A stretch of 46,244 nucleotides of DNA from an uncultured bacterium (lineage in GTDB: Bacteria; Patescibacteriota; Gracilibacteria; BD1-5; UBA2023), in contig CAIVSN010000126.1 in assembly GCA_903908595.1 (NCBI GenBank), positions 1-46,244 on the forward strand, written 5' to 3'. Made by a program: the position numbers and the translations under genes. Of the stretch, positions 29,064 through 42,013 are shown piece after piece (positions within the stretch are counted from its first letter, which is position 1; the number at the start of each line of letters is the position of its first letter). The notes under the pieces were generated by a model. That model was not told the DNA's origin and ran no database searches. It saw only the letters and a list, made by a program, of their open reading frames with translations.

Positions 29064-31325
29064 ATGAAACCCGCAAGCACCGTGCCGGCCGTGTTCCCTT
29101 CGTCCATGAGCAAGCCTCTCTTGGCATTCGGGGCCTTCGTTTTGACGGCGTTCCTTATGTACGGGGCGACGTCGGCCCTTGGAGGAAGCCTCAAATCGAC
29201 CCCGTACCAGAGTCGGGACGCCACGGCGGACCAGACATTGGACCGGCTGACGAACGGCGCGGGCAAGGGGATTCTCGACGGGGTAGTGCTCAAAGTGAAG
29301 CAGAAGGCCGTTCAGGCCGGAGGGAACCCCCTGAACGCGGCAGCGCACGATGCCTACCTGAACGTCTATCTCGACAAGTTAAATGCGCTCGACGACACCA
29401 CGAGGGCAGGAGCCGGACCAGGATACGAATTCATATTCCAATACATATACCCGAGGGTGCACGAATTACGGAAGAATATCGTGACGGCTGTAACGAACAA
29501 TACGGTGGCAGTGGTAACGAACGATGCGAATGCCAGATATCCCGGCTGCAATACAGACAACATATACCTGCCAAACGGACAGGTTTGGGCGGCGTGTAAC
29601 GTCGGAGCCGCTACGTCATGGGACGGGGTGAGCAATGTGAGCGAGTGCGCATTGCGGGATGCGACGCCAACGCGTGATTTAAATACTTCCTGCAGCGATA
29701 AGCTTCCTTGGATAGGAGGATACTATCAATGGGGGAACGATACGATCAGTTTTAGCCCAAGAATAGGAGATACCGGATTGTCGGCGGCACAGGGGGACGT
29801 TCTTACGCGATGGGGATGAGAAAATCATAATGACGTCATAGTTCGAAAATGACCTTGTGCGGAAGGATGGCACGTGCCAACGGAAGCCGAGTGGATAAAG
29901 GCCATGGCAATAATAACCCCATATGGATGAAATGAGCAATCAGGAAATCTTTCAAGGGTTCTTAAGCTCCCTCAGGGAGACTATTGGTCGAGCACCAGAT
30001 CTCGATATACATTTCCGCCAAACGTATGAGCAGGCGCGATTTGGGTACGTAAAAGAGAAGTGCCCGTTAGTTCTCCGCTTGAAGTGCGATGATTCTGATA
30101 TCGTTCGCAGTTTGGGAGTCAACGAATATCACAAATTTCCCCATCAGACCAGAATTCCATTCGTTGTATAAGCAATACTACCGATCTCGATTCGCTCAAA
30201 TGAAGTTGTGAAAAATATAATGGAACCCTAGGGGAAAATGTCGCCACTATGATACGGGGCATCCCTACTTTTCCAAATCAGACATGGACCTATTTCGTAC
30301 CATGACCACTGCCAGATTGGCCAAAAAGAGTCGAGCCAGATCCATGGGCAGAGTCGCCATCGCTTCCCAGCGGCTGTATCGCTTCCTGCAAACCTGGATG
30401 GAAAGGTGAAAAATGTGCCACGAAACAAGATCCTTGCGAGAAAGGCTTTTTAAAGGAAGTCCGTTTTGGAGATATCCCCATTGGATCCTATGATTGAGGA
30501 TACAGTAATTCGCTCGCAAAATATTATACCGTAAAATATTGCGAGAGGGGGAATCTTCAGTGAGCAACGGCAGTAGAAGGTAACGTTGGATATTTTACCC
30601 GAAATACCATTGCGAATGCTTGTCCTGCTTGATTTCATCCGTCGGAAAAGCGAGAATTGGAATACGCTACGTCAGGCGTTCCCGTAATGAATGACATAAA
30701 TGGGACCTATTTTGAAAAAGCATGAAGTGAATGGATCAAAAAAACGAGTTCACCTGCTCAGGATGGACGTGTACTTACGCGATTTTGGCTATTGGATTCG
30801 CTCCTTGAAAAAACAAAGAATGCGATAATGACCCAATATCCAGGCTGATGAGTAACTTTTTCTGAGCTTAATACTTCTGCGGATACCATTGCCCTACCGG
30901 TAATTTGCATTGAAAATCATCCATTGTCTCGCAATAATGTTACTACTGAATTGGAACTTTCCGGATGTAATGAAATAACAAAAATACGAGACGTTTCCGT
31001 GTGTACCAAGCCATCACAACTTCTGAGCGATTATTCCAAGAGTTCATTTGCTTCGGTAAATCTTCGATTGTACGGTGGTGGTATAGGTGTGGTGCCGGAG
31101 CAATTCAGGGATAGGGAGCTTACTCACATAGGCACAGCACCAACAGAATGGGAAATGAAATCATTAGTGCCAATCGTATGACGACCCCCGGCAAATCTTG
31201 TCATCTGCATGGACGGGTATTGATTTGCTGATCCGATAGCAGTATCACTGCTTGGGAATACGCTTTGCGTCAAGAAAGATGCTGCTTACGAAAAACTGAT
31301 AAAAGAATTGAAACCTGGATCCTAA
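29064..31325 (+). CDS. Secreted modular protein with FISUMP-type domain
   Basis: The 753-residue frame ends in TAA. A signal segment (LLAFGAFVLTAFLMYG) is followed by the same ~100-residue helical module as in the Kazal/DUF4214 protein (YLDKLNALDDTTR, FIFQYIYPRVHELR). Then comes a domain resembling the Fibrobacter succinogenes major paralogous (FISUMP) family: NGQVWAACNVGA, GGYYQWGND, CAEGWHVPTEAEW, WSSTRS. A long Cys-containing tail follows (CIASCKPGWKGEKC is EGF-like). The first 251 codons use no TGA; the rest use 16 and the DNA becomes visibly AT-richer, suggesting that the C-terminal part was exchanged or acquired. Probably a surface-exposed binding protein. Confidence 0.8.
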
Positions 31326-31420
31326 ACCGATACTGTTCCCCTCCTTCTTGAAGACTTCCTCCGGGGCAAGGTATCAGAACTATTTCCGTGGCCTTGAATC
31401 TAGCTGTCCGTAAACATTAA

Positions 31421-31512
31421 GTCTCTAAGTCTCCAAGCACTTGACACGTCGCTTTTTGGATTTTTTTGGGGAATTTCAGGAAAATCGGGAAACCAGATTT
31501 GGTTAGGCACAT
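31421..31512. repeat. Family B-variant repeat fragment
   Basis: Contains AGTCTCCAAGCA and, at its right end, CGGGAAACCAGATTTGGTT-AGGCA, as at 28889-28968. A further degenerate terminus (TTTTTATTGGGCATA) ends near 31573. Apart from this, the 280-base gap between 31326 and 31605 shows nothing I can name. Confidence 0.55.
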
Positions 31513-31605
31513 AATCCAGTTAGGGAAATTTTATCCAGGTCGGAAACCGGGAAGCTAATTTTTATTGGGCATAGCCCAAGGATCCTTGGATACGATACTT
31601 CCCCC

Positions 31606-34584
31606 CTACCGATACGTTCCCTTCCCCGCCCCCTTGGCATCGTACATCGCCGAGTCGCTGGTTTTCAGGAGATCGGCAGCGCTGGTCGCGTCCCGCGGAA
31701 AGAGCGAAATTCCGACGCTCGCGCCGATGGATATCTCGTTTTTCTTGATGAAAAACGGAGCCGAGAGCGTCTTGATGACCTTATCCGCAATGTGTTCGGC
31801 ATCCTGTTCGTATTTCAGGCCCGACGAGACAATGACGAATTCGTCTCCTCAGAAACGGGCAACGGTATCCTGAGAACGGATGATGGTTTCTAAGCGCTCA
31901 GCCACCTGACGAAGGAGCATGTCGCCGATCTGATGTCCGTAGGTATCGTTCACGGGCTTGAAGCGATCGAGGTCGACGAAGAGCACGGAACAGATTTCCC
32001 CGGCTCTGGCGGAAATCTGGATCGCCTTTTCGAGGCGATCCATGAGCAGGTGGCGATTCGGCAAGCCGGTCAGGGTATCGTGGGTTGCCAATTTGAGGAT
32101 TTTCTCGGCGGCGAGCTTGCGTTCGGTGATGTCTTCGGTCATGGCAATCAGTCGCACGACCTCGTATTCGCTATTCCTAACGGGAACGAAACACGATTGG
32201 AATACCCTCTCCGAGGTTCCCGAGGTCTTGAATTCAAAATGGTTGGTATCGCCCTTGCAAGCCCTGGCAAACAACGTCACGACGCGATTCATGTCGTCCG
32301 GATGCACCATATCCAGGTACTGCGAACCGGAAACCCCTCATCCGACGATAGTCGACATCGTCTTGACGCTCATCTTGTTCATGGAAGAAATCTTGCCGGA
32401 GAGATCGATCTCCTGGATGCAGATCGGGGCGTTCTCGATGAGCGAACGAAACCGGTCTTCGCTCTCGATCAGGGATTCTTCCAGTTGCTTTCGTACCGTG
32501 ATATCGGTGAACGTGCCGATGTAATGGGTCGTTTTCTGCAAATCGTCCTTCACGGCGGTAATCGCGAGCATTTCCGGAAATACCTCTCCGTTCTTGCGTT
32601 TGTTCCAGATTTCCCCGCTCCAACGGCCGGTCGCACGGATGGATTCCCACATGCTTTGATAAAACGCGGTTTCGTGCAGGCCGGATTTCAGAAGCTTCGG
32701 ATTCTGTCAGACGATTTCGTCCGGCAGGAATCCCGTCACCTCGGTAAAGGCTTTGTTGACCTTGAGAATCACTCATTTGGAATCGGTGATGGTCATTCCT
32801 TCGTGGGATTCGAAGGCGATGGCGGCGATTCGAAGCGTATCCTCGGTATTTTTCCTTTTGGTAATGTCGGCAATCATCATGATGACGTTCTGTACGCTGC
32901 CTTCAGAATCCTTGATGGCCGAAACCGAAATCTCCCCCCAGAAAAACGAGCCGTCTTTCTTCACGAACCGCTTTTCCGCCTTGTATCGTTCTCCGGTTCC
33001 GCCGGAAATTCTCATGAAACGGTCTTGGCTGGCTTCCCGATCGTCGGGATGGGTAACGTCGAGATGGGTAAGGGATTTCAGTTCCTCTTGGGAGTATCAG
33101 AAAAGTTCGGCCATATGCCGATTCGCCATCAGGTATCTGCCTTCGATGCCGGAAATGACGAATGCGACGTTCGCCATATCGAAAATCGCTTGGAGTTTCT
33201 CTTCGCTCTTATGGAGGGCCTTCTCTATCTCCTTTCTCTCCGAAAACCTGCTGAGGCGCTCGGTTATGGAATCGAGCAGGGCTTGTTCTTCGGGAAGAAA
33301 GAACTTTCCGTCCTCGAACGGCCTCCCTTCCCGATAGGAAACATCTATCTTTCCGGCAATCTGGCCGGAGATGAAAATATCGGAGGACTGCGTCCACGGG
33401 GTTTCGCGAAAACCCTCGGATTCGTATCGCGATCCTTCGAAAACCACCCTCACTTTGGCGATTTCCGGATGGAAATACCCTTCCGGTATGACCTTCAGGC
33501 TGTCTCGGATGACAGACTCGATATCGTCTTTCTTCTCTATGAGATCGGCGATGGAATATATGCAGCGGAGCTCCTTGACCCGCTCCCGAAGGGCGGTTTC
33601 CGCGGTTTTCCTTTCGGTAATGTCCACGAAGATCTCCAGGAGGGATTCCGTTCCTTCGAAGTGCATTCCGGTATGGTAGACTTCAAAAGTCTTGCCGCCG
33701 AACACTCCGGTCGATTCTTTCATGAGTATCGCTCCGTCGTCCATTTTCAAATGGAGCGGACAATCCATGCATTGCCTCTTGTCGTCGCGGTAGATATCCC
33801 AGCAATGTGTGCTCGGAGGGATTTCATAGGGGAATTTTTGCTTCATGTGCTCGCTCATGAAAAGCACCCGCCCACGCCGGTCGACGATGCTCATCGGGAA
33901 AGGGAGGGTATGGAGCAGGATATTGTTGAACGCATTGCTCTCTTCGAGTTTTTTCTTCTCGGCTTTGAGATGATTCTCCATCATTTTCCGATCGGTGACG
34001 TCTCGCCGGAGATAGATGAATCTGGGCTCCGGATAATTGCCTTGCTTTTTGGCGACGGAAATCTCAAAATACCGCTCCCCTTGGGGAAGCTGGAGAGAAA
34101 ATTGCCTGCCGTGGGAGAATCCGGTTTCATTGGCCTCATGGAGCGCTTCGCTAATGACCTGGAGAGCCACCGGGCCATACGAGGGAATGTCATTGATGTT
34201 GTGGTTGACGATCTGGTCAGCGGGAACCGGCAGCAGGTCGGTTCTCGGGGAATGGTAGTCATAGCAAAACCCGTCGAGCCCCAGCTCGAAGAGCAGATCC
34301 GGCATGGCGTCGAGCATGGCGTTGAGATGCTGGTTCCTTTCGATGGTTTGCGTGATGAACCGGATGTTGGCTGCGGAATTTTCCCATGGTTCGGCTCATG
34401 CCTCCGTCGGAGACGACGATCCCATAATAGTGGAATACCGGCTATGGATCTCCGACTGGGCCGCGACGATTTCCGTCCGATGCGACCTCAGCAAAACGTC
34501 CCGATCGGCCGGCGAAAGCTTTTCGAGGATTTCCGTTACTTCCTTTGAGGCGAACGTGGGAGTCGAATGATTTGAGGGTATCAT
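31606..34584 (-). CDS. Multi-PAS diguanylate cyclase (GGDEF)
   Basis: This 992-residue frame ends in TAG. It contains about five PAS units (for example LDAMPDLLFELGLDG, LHTLPFPMSIVDRRG, IFDMANVAFVISGIEG, IVGQNPKLLKSG and LIENAPICIQEIDL), each ending in a D-I-T-x-R-K type PAC element, plus a GAF-like region, and a C-terminal GGDEF domain (HDTLTGLPNRHLL, VDLDRFKPVNDTYGHQIGD, RFGGDEF). The first G of GGDEF, the G in IVGQNPK and others are TGA-coded. RSQD five residues before GGDEF is an inhibitory-site RxxD. It should make cyclic di-GMP in response to sensed ligands or redox. No EAL domain or transmembrane segment is seen, so it is probably cytosolic. Confidence 0.92.
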
Positions 34585-34883
34585 TCAGAAAAAGATAATA
34601 TGGCTTCCAATAAGCAACGAGCCGGTACGACGGGATGGAAAAATCGTACGTTTCGATTGATGTTAGATAATTCCCAATAAATGTCAAAAAGGAAGCGTTC
34701 ACGGGTCGATTCCATTTCGGTTCGGCCAACGAATCCGCAACATGCGGGAGATTCGACCAACCCAACCGAAAATGGCGCGAACGGATGGTATCCCCAACGA
34801 AAATTTCCGCAAAGAAATTTGCGCGAAAAAACCCGTAAACGAATTTCTTTGAAAATCCCCGGAATACCGGTAGACTGGTCGGC
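34585..34883. other. Divergent intergenic region
   Basis: About 300 bases between the divergent cyclase and ABC-exporter genes. The DNA is AT-richer than its surroundings and presumably holds both promoters. No repeat or RNA gene was recognised. Confidence 0.5.
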
Positions 34884-35858
34884 ATGACCCCGCCCATCCT
34901 CCGAGCCACGCGCTTATGCAAAACCTTCCGAATCCCCCTCAAGTCCGAGGGATGGCGTGATATTTTCTCGCCGAAGCACGAGTCCTTCGACGCGGTAAAA
35001 AATCTCGATCTCTCCATTCGGCCCGGAGAAAAAGTCGCCTTCCTCGGCCCGAACGGCGCGGGAAAATCCACCGCCATCAAGATGTTCTGCGGCATCCTCG
35101 CTCCCAGCGGCGGGCAATTGGAAGTCTGCGGGCTCGACCCGCTGGGCGATCGGGGCGAGCTCACGTACCTGATCGGAGCGGTATTCGGCCAGGTTTCCAA
35201 ACTCTACTACCACCTCACGCCCATCGACACCTACAAGCTCCTCGGCAAGATGTACGATGTCCCGAACGAACAGCTCCGCAAGCGCCTTGATTATCTCTTC
35301 GAATCGTTCCAGATGCGAGATCTGCTCCATATTCCCGTAAGGAAGCTGTCCCTCGGGCAGCGAATGCGGGCGGAACTCGTCGCGAGCCTCATCCACAGCC
35401 CAAAAATCCTGTTTCTCGACGAACCGACCATCGGGCTCGACATGATTGCCAAAGCCAATCTCCGGGACGTTATCAACACGATCAACCGGACGGAAAACAC
35501 CACGATCCTCCTCACTTCCCACGACATCGGCGACATCGAGGAAATCTGCGACCGGGTCGTCATCATCAACCACGGTTCCGTCGTGTTCGACGGCAGCCTC
35601 CATGATCTCAAGACCGAACACGTCAAGGAAAAATACGTTTCCCTCCGGTTCGACGCGGCGACGGCCTTCAAGCCGAAACCCGATATGACCATCCTCGATT
35701 CCGACCCGTTCCGCGTGACGTTCAGCATTCCCAACCGCAAGGAAATCCTCAAGGAAACGCTCGCGCACGTCATCGAAACCTACGAAATAGAAGACATTTC
35801 CGTAACCGAACCCGATACCGAATCCATCATCAAAGGCTTCTACCAATGAGAAAATACC
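34884..35858 (+). CDS. ABC-2 type exporter ATPase
   Basis: The protein (about 324 residues) has Walker A GPNGAGKS, the Q-loop region IGAVFGQ, signature LSLGQRMRAEL, Walker B ILFLDEPTIGLD and the switch His in LLTSHD, typical of COG4586-type ATPases that energise ABC-2 permeases. With TGA as glycine the end is GFYQGENT and the stop is TAG 35856; the standard code would stop at TGA 35847. The gene overlaps the start of the first permease (ATG 35846), which implies coupled translation. The substrate is unknown. Confidence 0.93.
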
Positions 35859-36643
35859 TAGGGCTCCTGCTCCTCTCGTACCGGAACACCCACGCCTATC
35901 TGGGCGATATCGTCGGGTCGAACATGATCTTCGTATTCCGGATTTTGTTCATCCTCCTGCTGTACCAATACCTGTACGTCCATTTCGGGGCGGAAAATCA
36001 GATATTCGGGGGGTACACGTTCGAAATGATCGCCTGGCCGCTCATTTTTGCCCAATCCGTCGCGGTAGCTCGGCCACGGGGGCTGATCCGCGAAATCCAG
36101 AGCGACCTGCGATCCGGGAAAATCGGCGTGCAATTCCTCTTGCCGATATCGTATCTCCGGCTCAAAAACGTCGAGTACTTTTCGCAATTCCTGATCTCCC
36201 TGTGATATTTCCTGGGCATCGGGAGCGTCGTCGGAATCCTGGTCATCGGCAAAGCCCCGGAACTCTCGGCGGGATTGCTGGGCACCCTCGTGCTGATCCT
36301 TTTCTGAGCGTATCTCGGAATGTGCGGCCTCATATTCATCGCTTCCATCGGATTCTATTTCGAGGACGTGCAGGCTTTTTCCTGGATGTACAGCAAATTC
36401 GATATGATACTCTGAGGCAATATCATGCCCATCGTTTTCATGCCCGTCTGGATGCAAAGCGTCGCGTATTTCAGCCCGTTCATGCACCACGGGTACTCTG
36501 CCGGACTGCTGCTCAAAAATCCGAGCCTGGGGTATTTCGCGGAAATCTTCGGCATCCAGTTGCTCTGGATCGCGATTTTGACCGGGGCAACGGAAATCCT
36601 GTTCCGGGGAGTGCGGAAAAGGATTTCCGTTAACGGCGGCTAA
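35846..36643 (+). CDS. ABC-2 type permease, subunit 1
   Basis: This 265-residue, six-helix membrane protein ends in TAA and belongs with the ATPase it overlaps (COG4587-like). Three in-frame TGAs (36203, 36305, 36413) fall in loops or helices where glycine fits, e.g. DMILGGNIMPI. The standard code would leave a 119-residue stub, so it is not a pseudogene. It is probably half of the heterodimeric channel of the exporter. Confidence 0.88.
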
Positions 36644-36744
36644 AGCTCGGCAAAGCGATCCGTTATGATCTCGAATTTCACGATCGGCCAAGTATCGGGA
36701 AGAAACCATCCAAATATCACGAATTATCATTCAAGGAATCCCCC

Positions 36745-37665
36745 ATGAAAAAAACATCGGCAAAACCCCGACTCCTCGACGTTGGTTCCGTCCCGCCTTC
36801 GCCACGCGAACATCGCGTTCGGAATCGGTCTCGTATGGTATCGTTTTTCCGGGGTTCCGGCGATTTTTCGGCATCGCTCAAACTCGTCCTCACGTTCTGG
36901 AAATACGGGTTCCTGTCGATTTTCGCGTATCGGACGAGCTTTTTCATGCAGGCGGGATTCATGATAGTCAACAATGCATTCACGCTCTTCCTCTTCGTCC
37001 TGATGTTCCAAAAGTTCGGCACCATTGGGGGCATGACCATCGAGGATTACGTACCGATGTTTTCGTTCCACGCGATGTTGTACGGCGTAGTATATACGCT
37101 GTTCATGGGGTACGAGGACATTTCCGGATACATCCGGGAATGACGGCTCGACCATCACCTGATTACCCCGAAACCTCCCCTGCTCAAAATCGTGACCTCA
37201 AAAATGAGCTTTTCCGCCATCGGGGACTTCTTTTCCGGCATCGCGTTCCTTGCCTATTTCACCCCGTGGCTCCTGCTCGACGGAGGCTTCGTCTTGCGGT
37301 ACGGCATCGCGCTCCTTATCGGATCGATCGTGTTCCTCGGCGTGATGATCGCCTACCACTCGCTCGGATTCTACCTCGGTTCATCGGAAAAAATCGCGGA
37401 CGGGGCCTTCAACGGCCTGCTCGGGGGATCCATCTATCCGCCGAGTATCTACGAAGGAACGTTCATGAAACCGATATTGTTGATCGTGTTTCCCACCTAT
37501 TTCGCGGTATTTTACCCGTACCTGTTCGCCGTGTCGAACTGGGATTTGCGGCTTCTTGGGTATTCCCTGTTCGGGGCGATCGTTTTTTGCGGCATCGGGA
37601 TCACGCTTTTCCAGAGGGGGATCAAAAGGTATGAGAGCGGGAATCTCGTGATGACAAACGTGTAA
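36745..37665 (+). CDS. ABC-2 type permease, subunit 2
   Basis: The 306-residue membrane protein (COG3694-like, stop TAA) contains IREGRLDHHLITP, where the glycine is TGA (37141); this matches the conserved G-x-LD-x-x-L-x-x-P loop of the family and is good evidence for recoding. About six hydrophobic segments follow. The first ~30 residues are polar and unlike the family, so translation may start at the ATG at 36838. It completes the ATPase/permease/permease set. Confidence 0.87.
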
Positions 37666-37774
37666 CGTCAATTCGCGAAGGAAATGCGGGTTTCGCTAGA
37701 ATCAATGATTTCTCCATTTTTGTGGTTTTCGAAAGAATGTGACATACTGGCAGCCTATCCATTAGCGCGCCGGA

Positions 37775-40700
37775 ATGCCAAACTCAGCGAAACCAGAATA
37801 TGCCCCGAAAAACCCATTGTTCACCAGCGACAAGATTCGGTCTTTTTCGGACCTTTCTTTCGTGAACGCGGAAAGCCTGATATCGGAAAACGGCTCATCC
37901 GCTTACGCCCGACGTCCCCACGGATTCACCCTGTGACAAAAAGAAGAATTCATACGGGAATACCGCGAATACGAACTCTTTTGCCGGATAGGCAACCGTG
38001 AATTTCTCGCCTCGTACGCCAAGAGATTCCACAAACTTCTCGACGAACATGAAAAAGATCCGGAAAACGTGGATATATTCAAAGCCATCCTCTGTTACGC
38101 CATTTCTTTCCATACGCTCCAATTGATGTATCCGACACTGATATTGAATTTGCTTTCGGAATGCGGAACCGGTTCGACGTTGGCGAAAAACGTCCAATCG
38201 TTTTGCAATCCGGATACGTTCGCACCATTGGAAAAGAGAACTGTCTCATTGAAAATCGCGGAAAAACTCTTTGGGGATTTCTTTGTCGAAGACGGCGAGT
38301 TACGGAATAGGAAATGAGAACTGCTTTGCATGATGGCGCTAAAGGATCGTGACGAACCGTCGATCGAAAGTCTTTTCGAAAAATACGTCGAATCTTGTCC
38401 ATGAGACGACCAAAATAACTGGCGGCTCATCCATACGTACGCGTATTCGTGAAATGACGAATTCTTTCGTCAATTGTCTTCTTCGGACCACCCAGTGGAT
38501 AACCGATTCCTCAAAATTTTCACGTTGCTGATAGAATATTCCGAAGGCAAAAAACCGGACCGGACCTTTTACGAAACTCTTGCGACCAAAATCAAATCAT
38601 CGATGGAAAATGAAAAATCGTGAGAATTCTCGGATGCGTGATTACAAAAATTACTCAACAATTGCCATATAACCCTCCGGGAAATCCATAGACTGAAAAA
38701 TCCGGAAATCGAACTGTTCAAAAAGTATTACCTATTTCAAATTCCGGAAACGGAAAAGATAAAAGAGGACAAACAAAAATCGTATCCGCTCTTTGTCAAA
38801 ACGCTCGCCGACCAAAAAGCGCTCCATTTTATGATTCATTCCCCCGAATCTTTTGTCCATGTGATCCGGGAGAGCCAAACCGGCATAGAACTTTTTGATC
38901 AGTATACGATTTTTGACCTGTTTCTCGGAAAAATGGAAAAAAAGTTCGACCCGTCGCTCTTTTCCCAATTCCTGTATTTCGTTTGAAATTGCATATTCCA
39001 ATCGAATGTGCCTAACGAAGTGGAGAAGCACGGTTTTATGTATGAAAGGATCATGAAACTTCTGGAAAAAAATATCGAAATGTTGGATGACTGACGTTTT
39101 CCGGATCTCATTTCCCGGGCAGTCCCCATTTGATACCTGAACCTATGTGATTTTTCGTCCCAAATCTCTCCCGGGCTTTTGGATTTGTTCAAAGAACGAA
39201 TGGGGAAAATATGCTCCAGGGATCCTTGCTTTTCGGATTTTTACCTCAGCAAGGACGCGAGTAACTGCATCCTGAGCTTTAAAGAGCGGGAATGAATGGA
39301 AGGATACGCTTCCCCGAGAGGTCTCGTATTCCGGTCTTACAATCTCCTTCCAAAAGAGGAAATGGAATTTGGCGAATACCGGAATTTCTTTTTGGAGTTT
39401 TTTTCTAGGAACGAGAAACGCCTTATTCTCGATTACTTCGCGATTTCGCGAAATGGTTTCGACTACCTGCACGCCAAACTCTCAGAAAAAATCATTGCCT
39501 TCCTTACGAAAACCCTCGAAATTCTCTGAACGAATGGGACGATTTCGGAAATGATCATTCTGGCAGAACGACTCGGAACCTACGACGTGTTCGCGAATTT
39601 TTTCATCAACCTGCTGAAAGACGAATTGTCAATCATCGATCGGTGGGATCGCACAACAAGAAAAAACATCATCCGACTGCTCCTAAGGCCTTCGCTTATT
39701 ACTCCGGACCAAGCGAATTTTCCCGAGGATCCGGAAAGCCGAGATCTGATTCTTTCGGCCATTTACCTGAAGAATGGCAATTATGCCCTGGCGAAATATC
39801 ACTTCGACCTCCTTCGGGAAGCAAGAAAACAATCGTTAAAAAACGAGATCGAGCGTCTCGGTTGAAAATTGGAAATTCAAACGAAAGAAATCATTACGGA
39901 TCTCGTCCGAATCCTCTATGTCGACGGATGATTTTCCGACGATGCCACCGAAAAAGAGATGTCGAGGAAGCGCAAGTACTCGAAACGGGAATTCCTCATC
40001 CAAGCGCGATCGTACCTCAACGAAGAACAGAATTCCCTTTCCGACCAACACATCTTGGAGATTGCCGAAGAAGTCTTTCTTCTGGAAGAACAACGGGAAA
40101 GCTGGAAGTTTTGAACCGAAACCATGGTAACCGAGGGCGATTCCGGAGACCATCAGCATAGTACCATGCGGGAAAAACTCTTGAAATGAAAGGCCCTGGA
40201 AAAGCTTGGGGTTTTCGTATTCGACTATTTTCTGCCGAAACAGGATCTGGAGTATCAGCCGGGCCTGTTGACAAGGGAAAATTGATTGGCTTGCATTCCC
40301 GATTTTCGCATTTGAAACCGCTATTGAGACTTCAAGCTGGGGAATTTCACAGACAATATCCGCGAAACCATAGAAAAAATACTCCTGTTTTCACGCCATC
40401 GAATCAATGGGGACGTTTCGAAGCGCGTATGAAAAATTCTCATCGTCCATTTCAACGGAGTGGAACAAATAGCATCCCTGAAAGAAGAATATCGGGAAAC
40501 GGTGCAATTCATTCCATTCGATACCCTGCTTCTGAGGTTGGAAAACTCACATTTGCATGGCCCCCGCAGGAGAGAACTGAGAAGGGAAGAAAACGAAAAA
40601 GAGAAACTGAAGGTGGTGGACCAAAACAAAACGCTTCGAAAGAACGCGAACCTGCTCAAAGAGCGGTCGGTCCTGAAAGAAATCATATGCGACGAAGCAC

Positions 40701-42013
40701 GGCGACTATTGGATGGCGGCATGGACATGGAAAAAATACTGTCGAGTTTTGAAAAAGAAATAAATTCTGGAGAAAATGGAAAAACGAAGAAATGGAACAA
40801 GATAGAATACTCGTTCATGAAATGAGAAGATTTGCGGACCTTCCACGAAAATCGGGATCGGTATCGCTCGGTTTTCCTACAAGCCTGCAAAACCCAATTA
40901 AATTCGGAAAATGGCAGGCAAGAGCTTCCGATAGGCACGGACGATGGGGTAACATATGAAAATCTCAAATCGTGAACCCCCCTGTATGACAAGGTTCGCT
41001 TTTATCGAAACCTGAGAATGCTCTACCGTCGCATATACTCGGAAAAAATGGACATAGAAAAGCTCAGGCATCTCGAAAGCGCCATTTGGTACCTGTACAA
41101 GGACTACGGAACCGTTCACAATGCCGTACTCAAAGAAGCCCTTCGGAAACCATCGTGAAATGGGAAGGCCGTCTTGGTCGCGGATATGTATGAAAAGCTT
41201 GAAAAAATACTTGGGTACGCGGATGGTACGATATCCCTGGATTCGCTTCTGGGATCGGATTCGTTTGCTGAATACCGGAGACTGGCCTGACTCAATTGAG
41301 GATTTTACCCCATCGAAACCGAAGGCAAGTATTTGCGGCAAGACGCGATGTGACACTATGCGTATTCGGATATCCTGAATCAATGAAATTTTTCGAATCC
41401 CTATGAAAAGGCAAGAAGCAGGAAGCGAAAAAATACGAACCATCGCGCAGGCTCTCAAAATCATGCCTGACAAAACCGTTCGCCGTCCGTGGATTTGGAA
41501 AAATACCATCCGGTAAACCATGAGAAAATCATATGATACAACCTGGAACTCGCGCTCAACGAATTGGAACAAAACTCATGAAATCAGACTATTGCTTTCA
41601 GTCTCGATTCCATTGTCTCTGCCTTTCGGGAGCTCTACGTGGCCCAAGAAATTAACCCGACCACGGGAGAGGCCGAAACGGTGATGCAATGGGAAAATTA
41701 CGTGAATCACGTCAAGTCAAGAAACCTCGAAAGAAACAAGCTGACGTATAGCGAAAAGACGAGTTCGTTGCAGATTCTTCGATCATTGTTACGGGATCTT
41801 TTGAGCAAGAGTCCCCGATTTTACAAGTTTTCCCAAAAAAATATGTGGTCAATCGATTACACGGTCTGATGGGCCCAACGAAAATATCGAAGCAAACTGC
41901 TTGATGAAAATATGAAACGAAAGCTTGATTGGAAAACGGAAATCATCGAAAACGACAGGACCAAAAAAAGAAAAGATAACGGAGAGCAAGGGAAATTGGG
42001 TAATTCGATATAA
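37775..42013 (+). CDS. Giant protein with PD-(D/E)XK nuclease-like core, otherwise unknown
   Basis: A continuous 1412-codon frame with about 30 in-frame TGAs and no TAA or TAG until 42011. The product is mostly helical, charged and soluble, without a signal peptide. Around residues 805-870 it reads ALEKLGVFVFDYFLP, then CIPDFRIGNRYGDFKL, the PD...DxK pattern of PD-(D/E)XK nucleases with a preceding Glu-bearing helix; two of the three glycines in that motif are TGA. A coiled-coil-like stretch follows (RRELRREENEKEKLKVVD). I recognise no other domain. It could be a restriction-like or other defence nuclease, or a DNA-processing protein; this is inference. A standard-code annotation would show over a dozen scraps. 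Confidence 0.8.

Noticed and set aside
31933-34548. 871-codon open frame on the plus strand
   Set aside because: It is antisense to the PAS/GGDEF gene, whose domain motifs are unambiguous. The opposite frame shows no recognisable domain.
35846-36643. Permease as a pseudogene with three premature stops
   Set aside because: All three are TGA at glycine-compatible positions, the frame is otherwise intact and ends in TAA, and neighbouring genes show the same pattern.
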